A DNA stretch of 64,000 bases, from the NCBI GenBank assembly GCA_019636275.1, contig JAHBXY010000006.1, positions 1-64,000 on the forward strand, in the 5' to 3' direction. The notes beneath the pieces are model-generated. The model worked only from the letters and a program-made list of their open reading frames with translations. It had not been told where the DNA came from and searched no databases. This stretch comes from Planctomycetota bacterium. Lineage in GTDB: Bacteria > Planctomycetota > J058. The position numbers and the translations under genes are program-made. Below are positions 42,818-53,400 of this stretch, in pieces; the first letter of the stretch is position 1; every line of letters begins with the position of its first letter.

Positions 42818-43948
42818 GTGAGCGTTGATCTGATCGTCCGCCGCGGGCGGATCCTCTGCTTCCGGCTGCTCGACATCGGCGACGAGGTCCTCCTCGACGC
42901 CGCCGAGCGCACCATGGCGCGGGCGGAGGACGCCAAGCGCCTCAAGCTCTCTCGCGCCGCGTCCATGGCGCTCGTGTTCAAGTCGCCACCGCTCGATGTG
43001 TCGCTGGGGACCCGCGCCCTGCCGCTCCTGCCCGGCGGCGGCGCGGCGGAGGTCGCCGTCTCGGCGCGGGTGTTCGACCACGGCAACGTCTCCTTGCGCT
43101 TCGAGCTGCCGATCGCGCCCGGCACGCCGCTCGTCGACCTCGTGCCGCTGTGCGACGAGCTCTACGAGTCGGAGCTGCTCTCCGAGGAGTCCCGGCGCGA
43201 CGCCGTGGCCCTCGTCGCCCGCCTGGGCACGAACGTCGTCCGGCCGCACACGTGGTCCGACGTCGAGACCTACACGGTGATCTTCGTCGAGGAGCTCGAC
43301 GGCCACCCGACGGCCAAGGAGGTCCTGGCGCAGGACGTCCTGCCCAAGCTGCTCCTGGGCGAGCGCAGCCCGCGGCCGATCTCCGAGGGCGTGCGCGGCG
43401 AGATGCACCGCCACGCCTACTCCTACCTCGACGACGACCTGGTGCTCATCGACTGGGACAGCGCCTTCGTGCTCGAGCCGTCGGGCAGCCGCGACGTCCC
43501 CGACGTCCTCGAGCTCGGCTGCGGACAGCTCCAGGGCATGCGCTACTACGACCAGCTCATGGACACGGAGCTGGGGCACATCTACGACGACGTCGAGCGC
43601 GCCAACCGCGCGGGCACGATCCAGCTCCTGTGGAGCCCCTACGACCGGGTGGCCCGGGCGGTGCACGAGCGCTGGCTCGACATGACCGAGGTCACCGAGC
43701 GGATCGAGGCCTCGATCAAGATCGTGGGCGACTTCTACCTGGCCCGGGTCTACCGGGGCGCCCTCGAGCGCTTCCGTGTCCCGGAGTGGCAGCGCGCCGT
43801 GTACAGGAAGCAGCAGCTCGTCGCGCAGGTCTACGCCCTCCTCAAGGGCCAGATCGACACGCGCCGGGCCATGCTCCTCGAGCTGACGATCGTCCTCCTG
43901 ATCGCCCTAGACATCGTGATCGTCCTGGCCACCAAGGGCGCCCACTGA
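42818..43948 (+). CDS. RMND1/YagE (DUF155)-like protein
   Basis: A 376-residue protein with one C-terminal membrane helix ('LLELTIVLLIALDIVIVLA'). The C-terminal third follows the DUF155 pattern as I know it: 'LELGCGQLQGMRYYDQLMD', then 'IKIVGDFYLARVYRGALERF' and an LE..IV.LI ending. The N-terminal part is beta-rich ('RILCFRLLDIGDEVLL'). The mitochondrial homologue RMND1 is an inner-membrane factor for translation; the bacterial role is unknown. GTG 42818 is the first start past the divergent permease and no strong Shine-Dalgarno precedes it. The family call is from pattern memory. Confidence 0.6.
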   Translation: MSVDLIVRRGRILCFRLLDIGDEVLLDAAERTMARAEDAKRLKLSRAASMALVFKSPPLDVSLGTRALPLLPGGGAAEVAVSARVFDHGNVSLRFELPIAPGTPLVDLVPLCDELYESELLSEESRRDAVALVARLGTNVVRPHTWSDVETYTVIFVEELDGHPTAKEVLAQDVLPKLLLGERSPRPISEGVRGEMHRHAYSYLDDDLVLIDWDSAFVLEPSGSRDVPDVLELGCGQLQGMRYYDQLMDTELGHIYDDVERANRAGTIQLLWSPYDRVARAVHERWLDMTEVTERIEASIKIVGDFYLARVYRGALERFRVPEWQRAVYRKQQLVAQVYALLKGQIDTRRAMLLELTIVLLIALDIVIVLATKGAH

Positions 43949-44098
43949 CGGGTCGCCGCCGTCCAGGTCCTGACGCCTCCGTCCCATGGAGTTGCAGAGG
44001 CGCGGGTTGCGGCGGGCGAGAAGCCGGCTGACGTCTGGCCGGGAAAATGCTATGTGCTAGGGCCAACGGGCTCCGGTCGGGGGCCCCACGAGGAGCAC

Positions 44099-44734
44099 AT
44101 GGTCACGAAGTTCCTGCGCAACCGACTGGTGTTCTACCGCGAGGCGTTCCGCCAGTCCCAGGAGGTCGGCGCCTTCACGCACACCTCGAAGGCCGTCGCC
44201 GACGCGATCGCCGAGCCGATCGTCCGCGGCGACCGCCCGCTGCGCGTCCTCGAGGTGGGGGCCGGCACGGGCGCGCTCACGCGCTCGATCGTGCGCCGGC
44301 TCGGCCCGGGCGACCAGCTCGACCTGATCGAGATCAACCCCGAGTTCGTGCATGTCCTGCAGGAGCAGTTCGGCACGCGGCCGGGCGGCCCCGAGGTGCG
44401 CGTCGATCAGCGCGACGTCGAGCTCCTCCCGCGCGACGAGCAGTACGACGTGATCGTCTCGTCGCTGCCCCTGCTCAACTTCCCGCCCGAGAAGGTGCGG
44501 CGCGTGTTCGAGCTGTTCTTGACCGAGCTGCTCAAGCCGGGCGGGACGCTCAGCTACTACGACTACTGGGCCAAGGAGCTGCGGACCTTCGTCGTCGGCC
44601 CGCGCGAGCGGCGCCGCATGAAGGAGGTCCTGCGGATCACGAAGGAGTTCCGGCAGCGCTACGAGGTCAAGGACCGCCTGATCCCCTGGAACCTCACGCC
44701 GGCCCTCGTCCACTACCTCCGCCGCCCCGTGTGA
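44099..44734 (+). CDS. Class I SAM methyltransferase, PmtA-like (phospholipid N-methyltransferase)
   Basis: A 211-residue protein. It has SAM motif 'VLEVGAGTGALTRSIVRRL', the acidic strand end 'LIEINPEFVHVL', motif IV 'YDVIVSSLPLLNFPPEKV' and 'LKPGGTLSYYDYW'. The 'SSLPLLNFP' segment fits phosphatidylethanolamine N-methyltransferases of the PmtA type and also KsgA-like enzymes. Conserved N-terminal 'KFLRNRLVFYREAF' also suits PmtA. ATG 44099 has GAGGA 4-5 bases upstream. It would act at the inner membrane on PE if the assignment holds. Confidence 0.75.
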   Translation: MVTKFLRNRLVFYREAFRQSQEVGAFTHTSKAVADAIAEPIVRGDRPLRVLEVGAGTGALTRSIVRRLGPGDQLDLIEINPEFVHVLQEQFGTRPGGPEVRVDQRDVELLPRDEQYDVIVSSLPLLNFPPEKVRRVFELFLTELLKPGGTLSYYDYWAKELRTFVVGPRERRRMKEVLRITKEFRQRYEVKDRLIPWNLTPALVHYLRRPV

Positions 44735-44798
44735 CCGACGCAGCGACCCGTCGGGGCGTGGCGGCCCGGCCGCCACGCCCGAGGGTCGCGCGCGCGCG

Positions 44799-45188
44799 TC
44801 AGACGCGCGAGGGCTTGCGCTCGCGGAAGCAGTTGCGGCAATAGACCGGCCGATCGCCCTTGGGCGCGAACGGCACCTCGGTCTCCTGCCCGCAGGCCGC
44901 GCACACGGCCGGGAACGTCTGGCGCGGGCCGCGATCGCCGCCCCGCCCGCCGCCGCCGAACCCGCCGCCGCCGCCGCCGAAGCCGCCGCCCCCGCGCGGG
45001 CGATCGCCGCCGCCCTGCCGCGGCGCGCGTCCGCTGCTCGCCGCCCCGCCCTTCGCGCTGCGGTTCTCGCGGCAGCCCTTGCACCGCTTCGGGTCCTGGA
45101 ACCCTCGCTCGGTGTAGAACTGCTGGTCCTTCGCCGTGAAGACGAAGGGCGTCTGGCACTGGACGCACGTGATGTCGCGGTCTTCCAT
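44799..45188 (-). CDS. CxxC zinc-ribbon protein with Gly/Arg-rich linker
   Basis: A 129-residue protein. An N-terminal zinc ribbon 'CVQCQTPFVFTAKDQQFY...CKGCR' is followed by a Gly/Arg-rich low-complexity linker (about residues 50-90) and a second ribbon 'CAACGQE...YCRNCFRER'. The first ribbon is the CxxC-x-CxxC 'probable zinc-binding domain' found in many bacteria, and ATG 45188 ('MEDRDITC') matches its usual beginning better than ATG 45257. The RGG-like linker suggests RNA binding or condensation. Function unknown. Confidence 0.75.
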   Translation of the reverse strand: MEDRDITCVQCQTPFVFTAKDQQFYTERGFQDPKRCKGCRENRSAKGGAASSGRAPRQGGGDRPRGGGGFGGGGGGFGGGGRGGDRGPRQTFPAVCAACGQETEVPFAPKGDRPVYCRNCFRERKPSRV

Positions 45189-45262
45189 GGGGGGAACGTC
45201 CTGGTCCGCCGACGACCCCTCGTGACCACCCGGCCACGCGGAGATCGGCACGTCCACCCTAT

Positions 45263-45982
45263 TCAGCCCGGCCGGTTTTCACAACCTGGCCCCAGCGCGT
45301 AGGTGAGGAACACCTCGTCACCCACCGCCCGGCACTCGAGGAGGCGGGCGCGCGCGAGCGCCGGCAGGCCCGGGCCGTCGACCAGCGTCGGCGCGGCCGC
45401 CCCGCCGAGGAGCACCGGGCACACCGTCAGGTGCACCTCGTCGACGAGGCCCTGGGCGAGCATGGCCGCGTTGAGGGCGCCGCCGCCCTCGCAGGCCACC
45501 TCGCGCACGCCGCGGGCGGCGAGCGCCTCGAGGGCGCGGGCCAGATCGTCGGGCGCGCCCAGGACCGGCAGGATCTCGAGCCCCCTGGCGGTCAGCGCGC
45601 GCGCGCGCTCGTCGGGCACGCCCGAGCCCGGCGCCGGGCCGAGGACCAGGACCGGCGCGTCGGGCGCCGGCGTGAGCGCGCGCGCGACGGGCAGGTCGAG
45701 GCTCCGGCTGACCACGACGCGCAGCGGGTTCGGAGCGCGGCCCGCCGCCGCCCGCGCCGCGCGGCGCTCCGGCGTGGGCAGGAGCGGCGGGTCCTCGGCG
45801 CGGATCGTCGCCGCGCCGACGAGGAGGGCGTCGGCCGCGTCGCGCCGCTCGAACAGGCGCGCGCGGTCGGCGCGGCTGGTCCAGGTGACCGGCGCGCGGC
45901 CGACCGTCGACAGCTTGCCGTCGAGGGACGAGGCCGCGACCAGGACGACGCGCGGGCGGGCCACGCCGCTAGCCTGGATCAT
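45263..45982 (-). CDS. RibD C-terminal-domain (dihydrofolate-reductase-fold) reductase
   Basis: A 239-residue protein. It has 'VVLVAASSLDGKLST' (the RibD-C 'SlDGk.a' motif), 'LFERRDAADALLVGAATIRAEDPPL', 'RVVVSRSLDLP', 'EVACEGGGALNAAML' and 'HLTVCPVLLGG', all typical of the NADPH-dependent pyrimidine reductase domain of riboflavin synthesis. There is no deaminase domain, so it is a stand-alone RibD-C type enzyme; some such proteins are not in riboflavin synthesis. The start is ATG 45982 or an in-frame ATG at 46009. It is the gene next to the palindromic element. Confidence 0.85.
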   Translation of the reverse strand: MIQASGVARPRVVLVAASSLDGKLSTVGRAPVTWTSRADRARLFERRDAADALLVGAATIRAEDPPLLPTPERRAARAAAGRAPNPLRVVVSRSLDLPVARALTPAPDAPVLVLGPAPGSGVPDERARALTARGLEILPVLGAPDDLARALEALAARGVREVACEGGGALNAAMLAQGLVDEVHLTVCPVLLGGAAAPTLVDGPGLPALARARLLECRAVGDEVFLTYALGPGCENRPG

Positions 45983-46337
45983 GCATGAGCGAGGCCATGC
46001 AACCGCCAAGAACGGCCGACACCAGGCATGGATCGTGGACAGGCCTTCGTTTCACGAACGTCCGCGCCGCGACACCGCCAAGGCGAAGGAATTGAACCGC
46101 CAAGACGCCACTCGGTCCCTGGCCCGGGACCCGCTTCGCGGGTCCCGGGCCAGCGACCGAGCGCCAAGGGGGTATGAGATGCTCCGCCACAAGTTCTTCG
46201 TCCTCGATGACCTTCGTCCCTTGGCGCGCGCGCACGCGGGGACCCGCGAAGCGGGTCCCCGCGTGCGCGCGTGGCGTCTTGGCGGTTCAATTCTTCTTCT
46301 TCTGCCAGAGCTCTGCGGTGCTGGTGAATGATCCGGG
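45983..46337. other. Intergenic region dominated by a palindromic element
   Basis: Between the RibD-C gene and thiC. No gene is supported. Besides the 46089-46293 element it has two further AACCGCCAAG/ACCGCCAAG copies (46001-46010 and 46074-46082), which look like fragments of the same repeat family. Confidence 0.6.
46089..46293. mobile_element. 205-bp nested palindromic (MITE/REP-like) element
   Basis: Perfect 23-bp terminal inverted repeats (46089-46111 and 46271-46293) enclose two strong hairpins and an inner 10-bp inverted repeat (GCGCCAAGGG 46161-46170 / CCCTTGGCGC 46218-46227). Hairpin 1 is 46111-46161 (16-bp perfect core 46119-46134/46138-46153, loop TTC). Hairpin 2 is 46227-46271 (about 21 bp, loop GAA). 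The hairpin cores are inverted copies of each other. The 47-base centre has no coding potential. No target duplication is evident. Confidence 0.75.
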
Positions 46338-47981
<1,644 letters not shown>

Positions 47982-48031
47982 CTAAGAGCGGCGGCCCGAG
48001 GGGCAACGACGTCCCGGGCCCGCCACGGGGG

Positions 48032-48037
48032 TAGAAT
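48032..48037 (+). promoter_or_regulatory. -10-like TAGAAT before ATG 48045
   Basis: TAGAAT lies 7 bases before the ATG of the lipoprotein gene, with no Shine-Dalgarno between, fitting a leaderless transcript. Confidence 0.45.
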
Positions 48038-48044
48038 GCGCCCC

Positions 48045-49372
48045 ATGACCCGCGCCGCGCTCGCCCCGCTGGCCCTGCTCCTCGCCGCCTGCGCGGGGCC
48101 GCCGGGCCACGACGGCGCGTTCGGCGGCGAGGTGGCGCCGGTCGGGTCGCGGCTCGTGCCCTCGCCCGGCGCCGCGCGCGCGCTGGCGGCCAGCCTCGAG
48201 CCCGGCGGCGGCGGCGCGCTCGAGGACGGCCTCGTGCGGCGGCGCGTCGCCGCCCTGGCGGCCGAGGTGGCCGAGGCCTGCCGCGCGCCGGCGCAGGACC
48301 TGACGGTGCTCGACACGGGCGACCTCGTCCTGCGCGCGCTGCCGGGCGGGCACCTGCAGGTGAGCCGCGGGCTCCTCGTCGCCTGCGCCGGCCCCGACGC
48401 CGTCGAGCGCGTGGCGGCGCTCCTGGCCCACGCCGCGGCGCACGCGGCGCTCGGGCACCCCGAGGCGCACCTGGCGCGCGACCTCGGGCGGCACGGCGTG
48501 GCCGCGCTGGCCTCGAGCGTCACACCGCTGGTCGAGGGCGACGAGGCCGCGGTCGGCGACGCGCGCGCGCTCGGCCCGGGCCCTGCGCCTCCTCGAGCGC
48601 CCCGAGCGGCCGGGCGCGGGCTGCGACGAGGCCGACGCCCGCGCGCTGGCGGCGCTGGAGGGCCTGGCCTGCCGCGCCGGCGAGGCGCTGGAGGCGGCCT
48701 ACGCGGCGCTGGCGGCGGTCGAGGCGCGCGGACCCGGGGGCGGCGGCGTTGCCCTCGCCGTGCACGGTTGCCTGCCGGCGCCTGCGCGCCGCGCGCGAGG
48801 CGCTGGCGCGGGCGCCCTTGTGGGCGGCCCTCTGCACGAGCCGCTCGACCTGCGCTCGCTCGTCGAGCAGGTCGAGGCGCACGCGGCGCTGGACGCGGCC
48901 GGACTCACTTCAGCCGCAGGCGCCGCCGAGGGGGCGCTGCGGCTGGCGGGCGAGCAGAAGGGGGCGTGGGCGGCGGCGCTGCGCGCCGAGGCGCTGGCGC
49001 GCTCGGGCGCGAGCGCGAGGCCGACCGGAAGCTCCGCGCGGCGCTGCCCTCGAGCCGGGGTCGCACCGGGCGCGGCTGGCGCTGGGCGGCTCTACGCGCG
49101 GCAGCGCCTGCACGAGGCGGCGCGCGCCGAGCCCGAGCAGGCCGTGCGCCGCGCGCCGCCGACGCGCTCGGCCACCTCCGCTGGCGCAGTCAGCGCTCGA
49201 GCCGGCGCAGGCCCGCGCGCGGCTGGCGCTGGCCGAGGCGCTCGCCGGCGACGGCCCCTGGGCGCGGCAGGCCGCCGAGGCGTCATGCCGGCGCGCGGCA
49301 GGGCGCGCCGCCGCCGCCCGACCCGGGCCGGGCGCGGATCCTCTCGGGGAGCGGCCGCCGCTGAGCCCGTGA
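48045..49372 (+). pseudogene. M48-like lipoprotein with TPR-like C-terminus, frame-disrupted
   Basis: From ATG 48045 the first frame gives a lipoprotein signal ('LALLLAACAG') and an M48-peptidase-like segment: 'LRALPGGHLQVSRGLLVAC', then 'LLAHAAAHAALGH' at the position of the zinc motif HExxH. The catalytic Glu is replaced by Ala (HAAAH). After about 48550 the protein continues in other frames ('CDEADARALAALEGLACRAGEALEAAYAAL', core 'DEADARALAALEG', as in the third zinc-ligand region) and then as TPR-like helices to a stop at 49372. Several indels are needed. The stop overlaps the EamA start, so the pair forms an operon. Confidence 0.55.
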
Positions 49373-50343
49373 GCGCCCCTCCCGCGTCCACCCCCGAGCA
49401 CCGCCCCCTGCGGGCGCTGGCGCTGATCCTCCTGGCCAGCCTGTCGTTCGCGCTCGTGGCCATGACGGTCAAGGAGGTGGCGAACACGCCGGGGGTCGGC
49501 GTCGCGCCGGCGGTCCTCTCGCGCGGGCTGTGCGGCCTCGTCGTGTGCCTGTGGTGGGCGCGGCGCGGCGGGCTGTCGCTCCGGCCGCGCGGCTGGCGCA
49601 TGCTGGCGCTGCGCTGCACGGCCGGGATCGCGGCCGTCGGCCTCTACTACCGGGCGCTCGGCCCCGGCGGCACCGACATGGTCACCGCGGCCATGCTCCT
49701 CAAGACGTCGCCGCTGTGGGTGGCGGTCCTCTCGCCCGCCTTCGTGCGCGAGCGGCCGGGCGCGCGGGTGTGGGGGGCGCTGGTCCTCGGGCTCACGGGC
49801 GTCCTGATCGTGAGCCTCGACCCGTCGCGCGGCTGGCGCCCCGACCTGTCGCAGCTCGGCGTCGCGCTGTCGCTCACGGCCGGCCTCGGCTCGGCGCTGG
49901 CCTACCTGGCCTTGCGCCGGCTGGCGAGCACCGACGACCCCGTGACCGTCGTGGCCGCCTTCTCGCTCGCGCTCACGCTGGCCTCGGCGCCGTTCGTCGT
50001 CGGGCGCCCGGGCGACGTGGCCGCCTGGTCTGCGCGCGTGTGGGCGGTCCTCGCCGTCGCCGGCGTCCTCGGCACCGCGGGCCAGCTCTTCCTCACGGCC
50101 GCCTATCGCTTCGGCCCGGCGGCCGCCGTGACGATCGCCGGCCTGTCCGAGGTCGCCATGCAGGGGCTGCTCTCGGTCGTCCGCTTCCAGGAGTGGCCCG
50201 CGCCCGAGGCCCTCGTGGGCGGGGCCCTGGCAATGGCTGCCGGGCTGGTGGCGAGCAGGCAGATGAAGCCCGCGCCGGCCGCGGGCGCGACGGCGCTTCC
50301 GGCCGGTCTGGCGGCCGGCGAAGAACCACGTCGCGGCGGGTGA
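49369..50343 (+). CDS. EamA/DMT-family transporter
   Basis: A 324-residue protein with ten hydrophobic helices in two EamA repeats. The first begins 'LALILLASLSFALVAMTVKEV' and contains 'AAMLLKTSPLWVAVLSPAF'; the second has 'LGSALAYLALRRLAS' and 'TIAGLSEVAMQGLLSVV'. Drug/metabolite transporter superfamily members export amino acids or metabolites; the substrate is unknown. GTG 49369 overlaps the preceding stop (GTGA). A 74-base gap follows before the convergent operon. Confidence 0.88.
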   Translation: MSAPPASTPEHRPLRALALILLASLSFALVAMTVKEVANTPGVGVAPAVLSRGLCGLVVCLWWARRGGLSLRPRGWRMLALRCTAGIAAVGLYYRALGPGGTDMVTAAMLLKTSPLWVAVLSPAFVRERPGARVWGALVLGLTGVLIVSLDPSRGWRPDLSQLGVALSLTAGLGSALAYLALRRLASTDDPVTVVAAFSLALTLASAPFVVGRPGDVAAWSARVWAVLAVAGVLGTAGQLFLTAAYRFGPAAAVTIAGLSEVAMQGLLSVVRFQEWPAPEALVGGALAMAAGLVASRQMKPAPAAGATALPAGLAAGEEPRRGG

Positions 50344-50416
50344 CCGGCCCTCGTCCGCGAGCCGCGAGGGAGCGACTGTCCGCTCGCGGGCGGCGCAGGC
50401 GCCGGCCGGATAGCGA

Positions 50417-53400
50417 CTAGGTGGGGACGGGCGGCGCCTGCGTCTTGGGCTGGGGCGGCGCCCCGGACTGCTTCGTGCGGCGCAGCGGCCAGTCGCGGTT
50501 GGCGAGCAGGCGCTTGAGCACGGTGACCCCCTTGGTCTCGTCGACGATCACCCGGATCCCGTCGACGTCGAAGCCGGCGTCGTAGAGCAGCTCGACCCCG
50601 CCGTCCTTGAGGTCCGGCTTGCCCGGGGTCGTGCTCACGTCCGACGGGAGCGGGTCGGGGTTCACGTAGGGCATGAACCCCGTCACGCCCGGGTGGTGGG
50701 CGCTCTTGACCTTCTCGAAGGCGGCCTTGAGCGGCCCGGCGCCGGGCTTGTCGTGCGCGAACGCGTACGCGCCGTACCCCTTCTTGATCGGGTCGTCCGG
50801 CTTGAGGCCGTCCTTCGAGCTGCGCGAGTACTGCGCGACCAGGGCCTCGACGACCGAGTGCGTCGCGTTGGTGAAGATGTCCCGCCAGACCTGCAGCAGC
50901 CCGGCCCCCAGGCCGATCACGATGCCGATCGACATGAGCACGGCCCCGGCGGGGGCGCCGATTCCGGAGGCGCCGGCCAGGCCGCCGCCGATGAGGAAGC
51001 CCGCCGCGCTGGCGTAGGCCGCCCCCGCGCCGACGGCGGCGAGCCAGAAGCCCAGCTCGTCCCCGGACTGCTTCTCCTCCATGGCCTGGACCGCGCCCAG
51101 CCCGGCCGCCACGAAGCCGGCGACCGTGCCGAGGGCGCGCCCGGTGAAGCCCACGGCGTTGCCCAGCCGACCGACGTTCATGGCGCGGAGGAACGCCTGC
51201 GAGAACTGGAGCGACGTCGACCCGAGGCTGGCGGCGCTGCCGACGATGCTGGCCACCTTCTTCGCCGTGCTCGCCTCGTCCGAGTCGATCGCCGCCAGCA
51301 GCGCGATCAGGTTGAGGAACCCGATGCCGGCGGTGGCCGCCGGGCCGGCCTGGAACTTGCCGGCCCAGTCGATCTTGCGCGTGAGCCCCAGGTCGCGCTT
51401 GACGACGACGGCCATCGCGTCCGCGCGCTGGAGGGGGCTGAAGTTCCCGCACCAGCAGAGCGCCCGCAGGGCGTAGCCCCCGAAGCGGTTCACCCCGGCC
51501 ACGGTCGGGATCGCCCGGGCGAGCAGCGGCGCCGCCATGTGGAAGATCACCACCGCCAGCGACGTGGGGCCCGGCACGTTGCCGAACGCGGTCGGCAGCG
51601 GCGCCGTGCGCGAGGCCATGATCGACAGGGCCGAGACCTTGTTCGGCGGCGTGATGTCCTCCGCGAGGACCTTGTCGAACTCCGGGCTCCCGCTGGGGGG
51701 TAGGCCCTCCAGCTTGACCATGCGGGCCGCGTGCATGATCGCCGGCCGCACGTGCTCCTCGACCACCCTGTCGCCGTGGTTCGAGAGGAGCAGGAGCCCG
51801 TACGCGTTGCGCAGCGTGTCGAGGACCAGCGCCTCGAGGCTGGTCTTCGAGAGGTCCACGTTCTCGGCGAAGATCCGCAGGTCCCCGAGCATGTCGGGGT
51901 CCTCGAGCAGGGCCAGGACCTTGTCCGCCGCGGCGTCGCGCAGGGCCTTCGTGTCCTGCAGGTGCTTCGGGTCGATGATCGTGTGCTTCTCGTGCTCGAC
52001 GATCAGCGCCTCGACCAGCGCCTTGAGGTCCGTCACCTTCTGGGCGTCGAACTTCGACCCGGCCTTGGGGCGCGAGTGCATGAACTCGAGGAGGAGCTTC
52101 AGCGCGTTGAGGAGCCCCAGGTCCTCGTAGGCCGGCTCGAGCTGCGTCGCGAGCAGGTCGCCGTGGATGCGCAGCGGCACGAGGGCCTGCTCGAGCTTCT
52201 CGATCTTCGTCTTGAGGGCGTCGAAGTGCGGCTGGGCCATCTTCAGGCGCAGCTCGCGCTGCTGCTGGTGCGCGCCCGCGGTCAGCACCTCGTTCTGGAA
52301 GGCGGGGCTGAGCGTGAACACGAGCGGCAGGTTCGGGTCGACGCGCCACTGCTTGAACTGGTTCTTCGACACGTAGCCGTAGCGGCCGCTCTTGTCGAAG
52401 GCGCGCCCCTGCCTGGCCAGGCGCCGCGAGGCGTCGGCGAAGCCGGGGTAGGCCGCCGTCTCGAACTCGCGCTGGTAGATCAGCTTCACCGTCGGCCCGT
52501 TCTCGGGGAACCCGAGCAGGTCCTCGAAGGTCTTCTGCGGCGACAGGCGCAGCTCGTCCCCCAGCTCCTCGAGCGTCGGCCCGACGACGCCGCCGCCGTC
52601 GACGCCCGTGCGCGCCGCCATGAGCTTGCGGGGGATCACCTTCACGCGCACGAGGTTCGCGTCGCGCCGGATCGTCACGCCGCTCACACCGGTGGCCTCG
52701 GGGATGTCGTTGTGGACCGGCCAGACGCGGACCTTGCGCTCGCCCTGCTTCGCCGCGGCCACGAGGTCGATCATGCGCGGCTCGGCGTCGCCGATCGGGA
52801 TGAGCCGGTGCTCCTCCTCGGGGCTGGTGAAGATCGTGTACCACAGCCCGTCGGCGAGGACCGGGTCCGGGAGGAGCTGGCTCCAGTTCTTCACCGTCCG
52901 GTCGACGCGGTAGACGCGGTAGCGGCTGGTGGCCTTCTTCTGCGGCTCCTCGGGATGCACCCGCCGCCCGTGCTCCCACACGAGCATGCGGTCCTTGCCC
53001 AGGTAGAGCAGCTCGTGGTCGTGGCCGATCTCGCTCCACTTGCCGTTGGCGACGAACGTGGGCAGCGGGTCCTTCTTGCCCGTCGCGGCGCGGTCCAGGC
53101 GCCACACGTTGTAGGAGGAGCTGCGCCGGCCCTCGTCCCCCGGCCCGTCGGGCTTCCAGTCGAGGACCAGGTCGCCGCCCAGGTAGACGAGCCGGTTCAG
53201 GAGGCCGATGCTCTTCCAGTCCCCCTCGGAGAGCAGCGCCACCACCGGGTCCGAGGGGTGGTTCGGCTGCAGGCGCCAGAGTCGGAAGTGGGACTCCTTG
53301 GGCGACTGCGGCACCCAGTGGAGCAGCAGGTGGTTGCCCAGGTAGAGGAGGCGCCCGCCGACGATCCCGCGCTTCGGCTGCGAGGCCTTGCGCTGCGCGT

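Noticed and set aside
46111-46271. Simple intrinsic terminators
   Set aside because: The two hairpins have no T-runs and are embedded in matching terminal and inner inverted repeats, which a plain terminator would not need.
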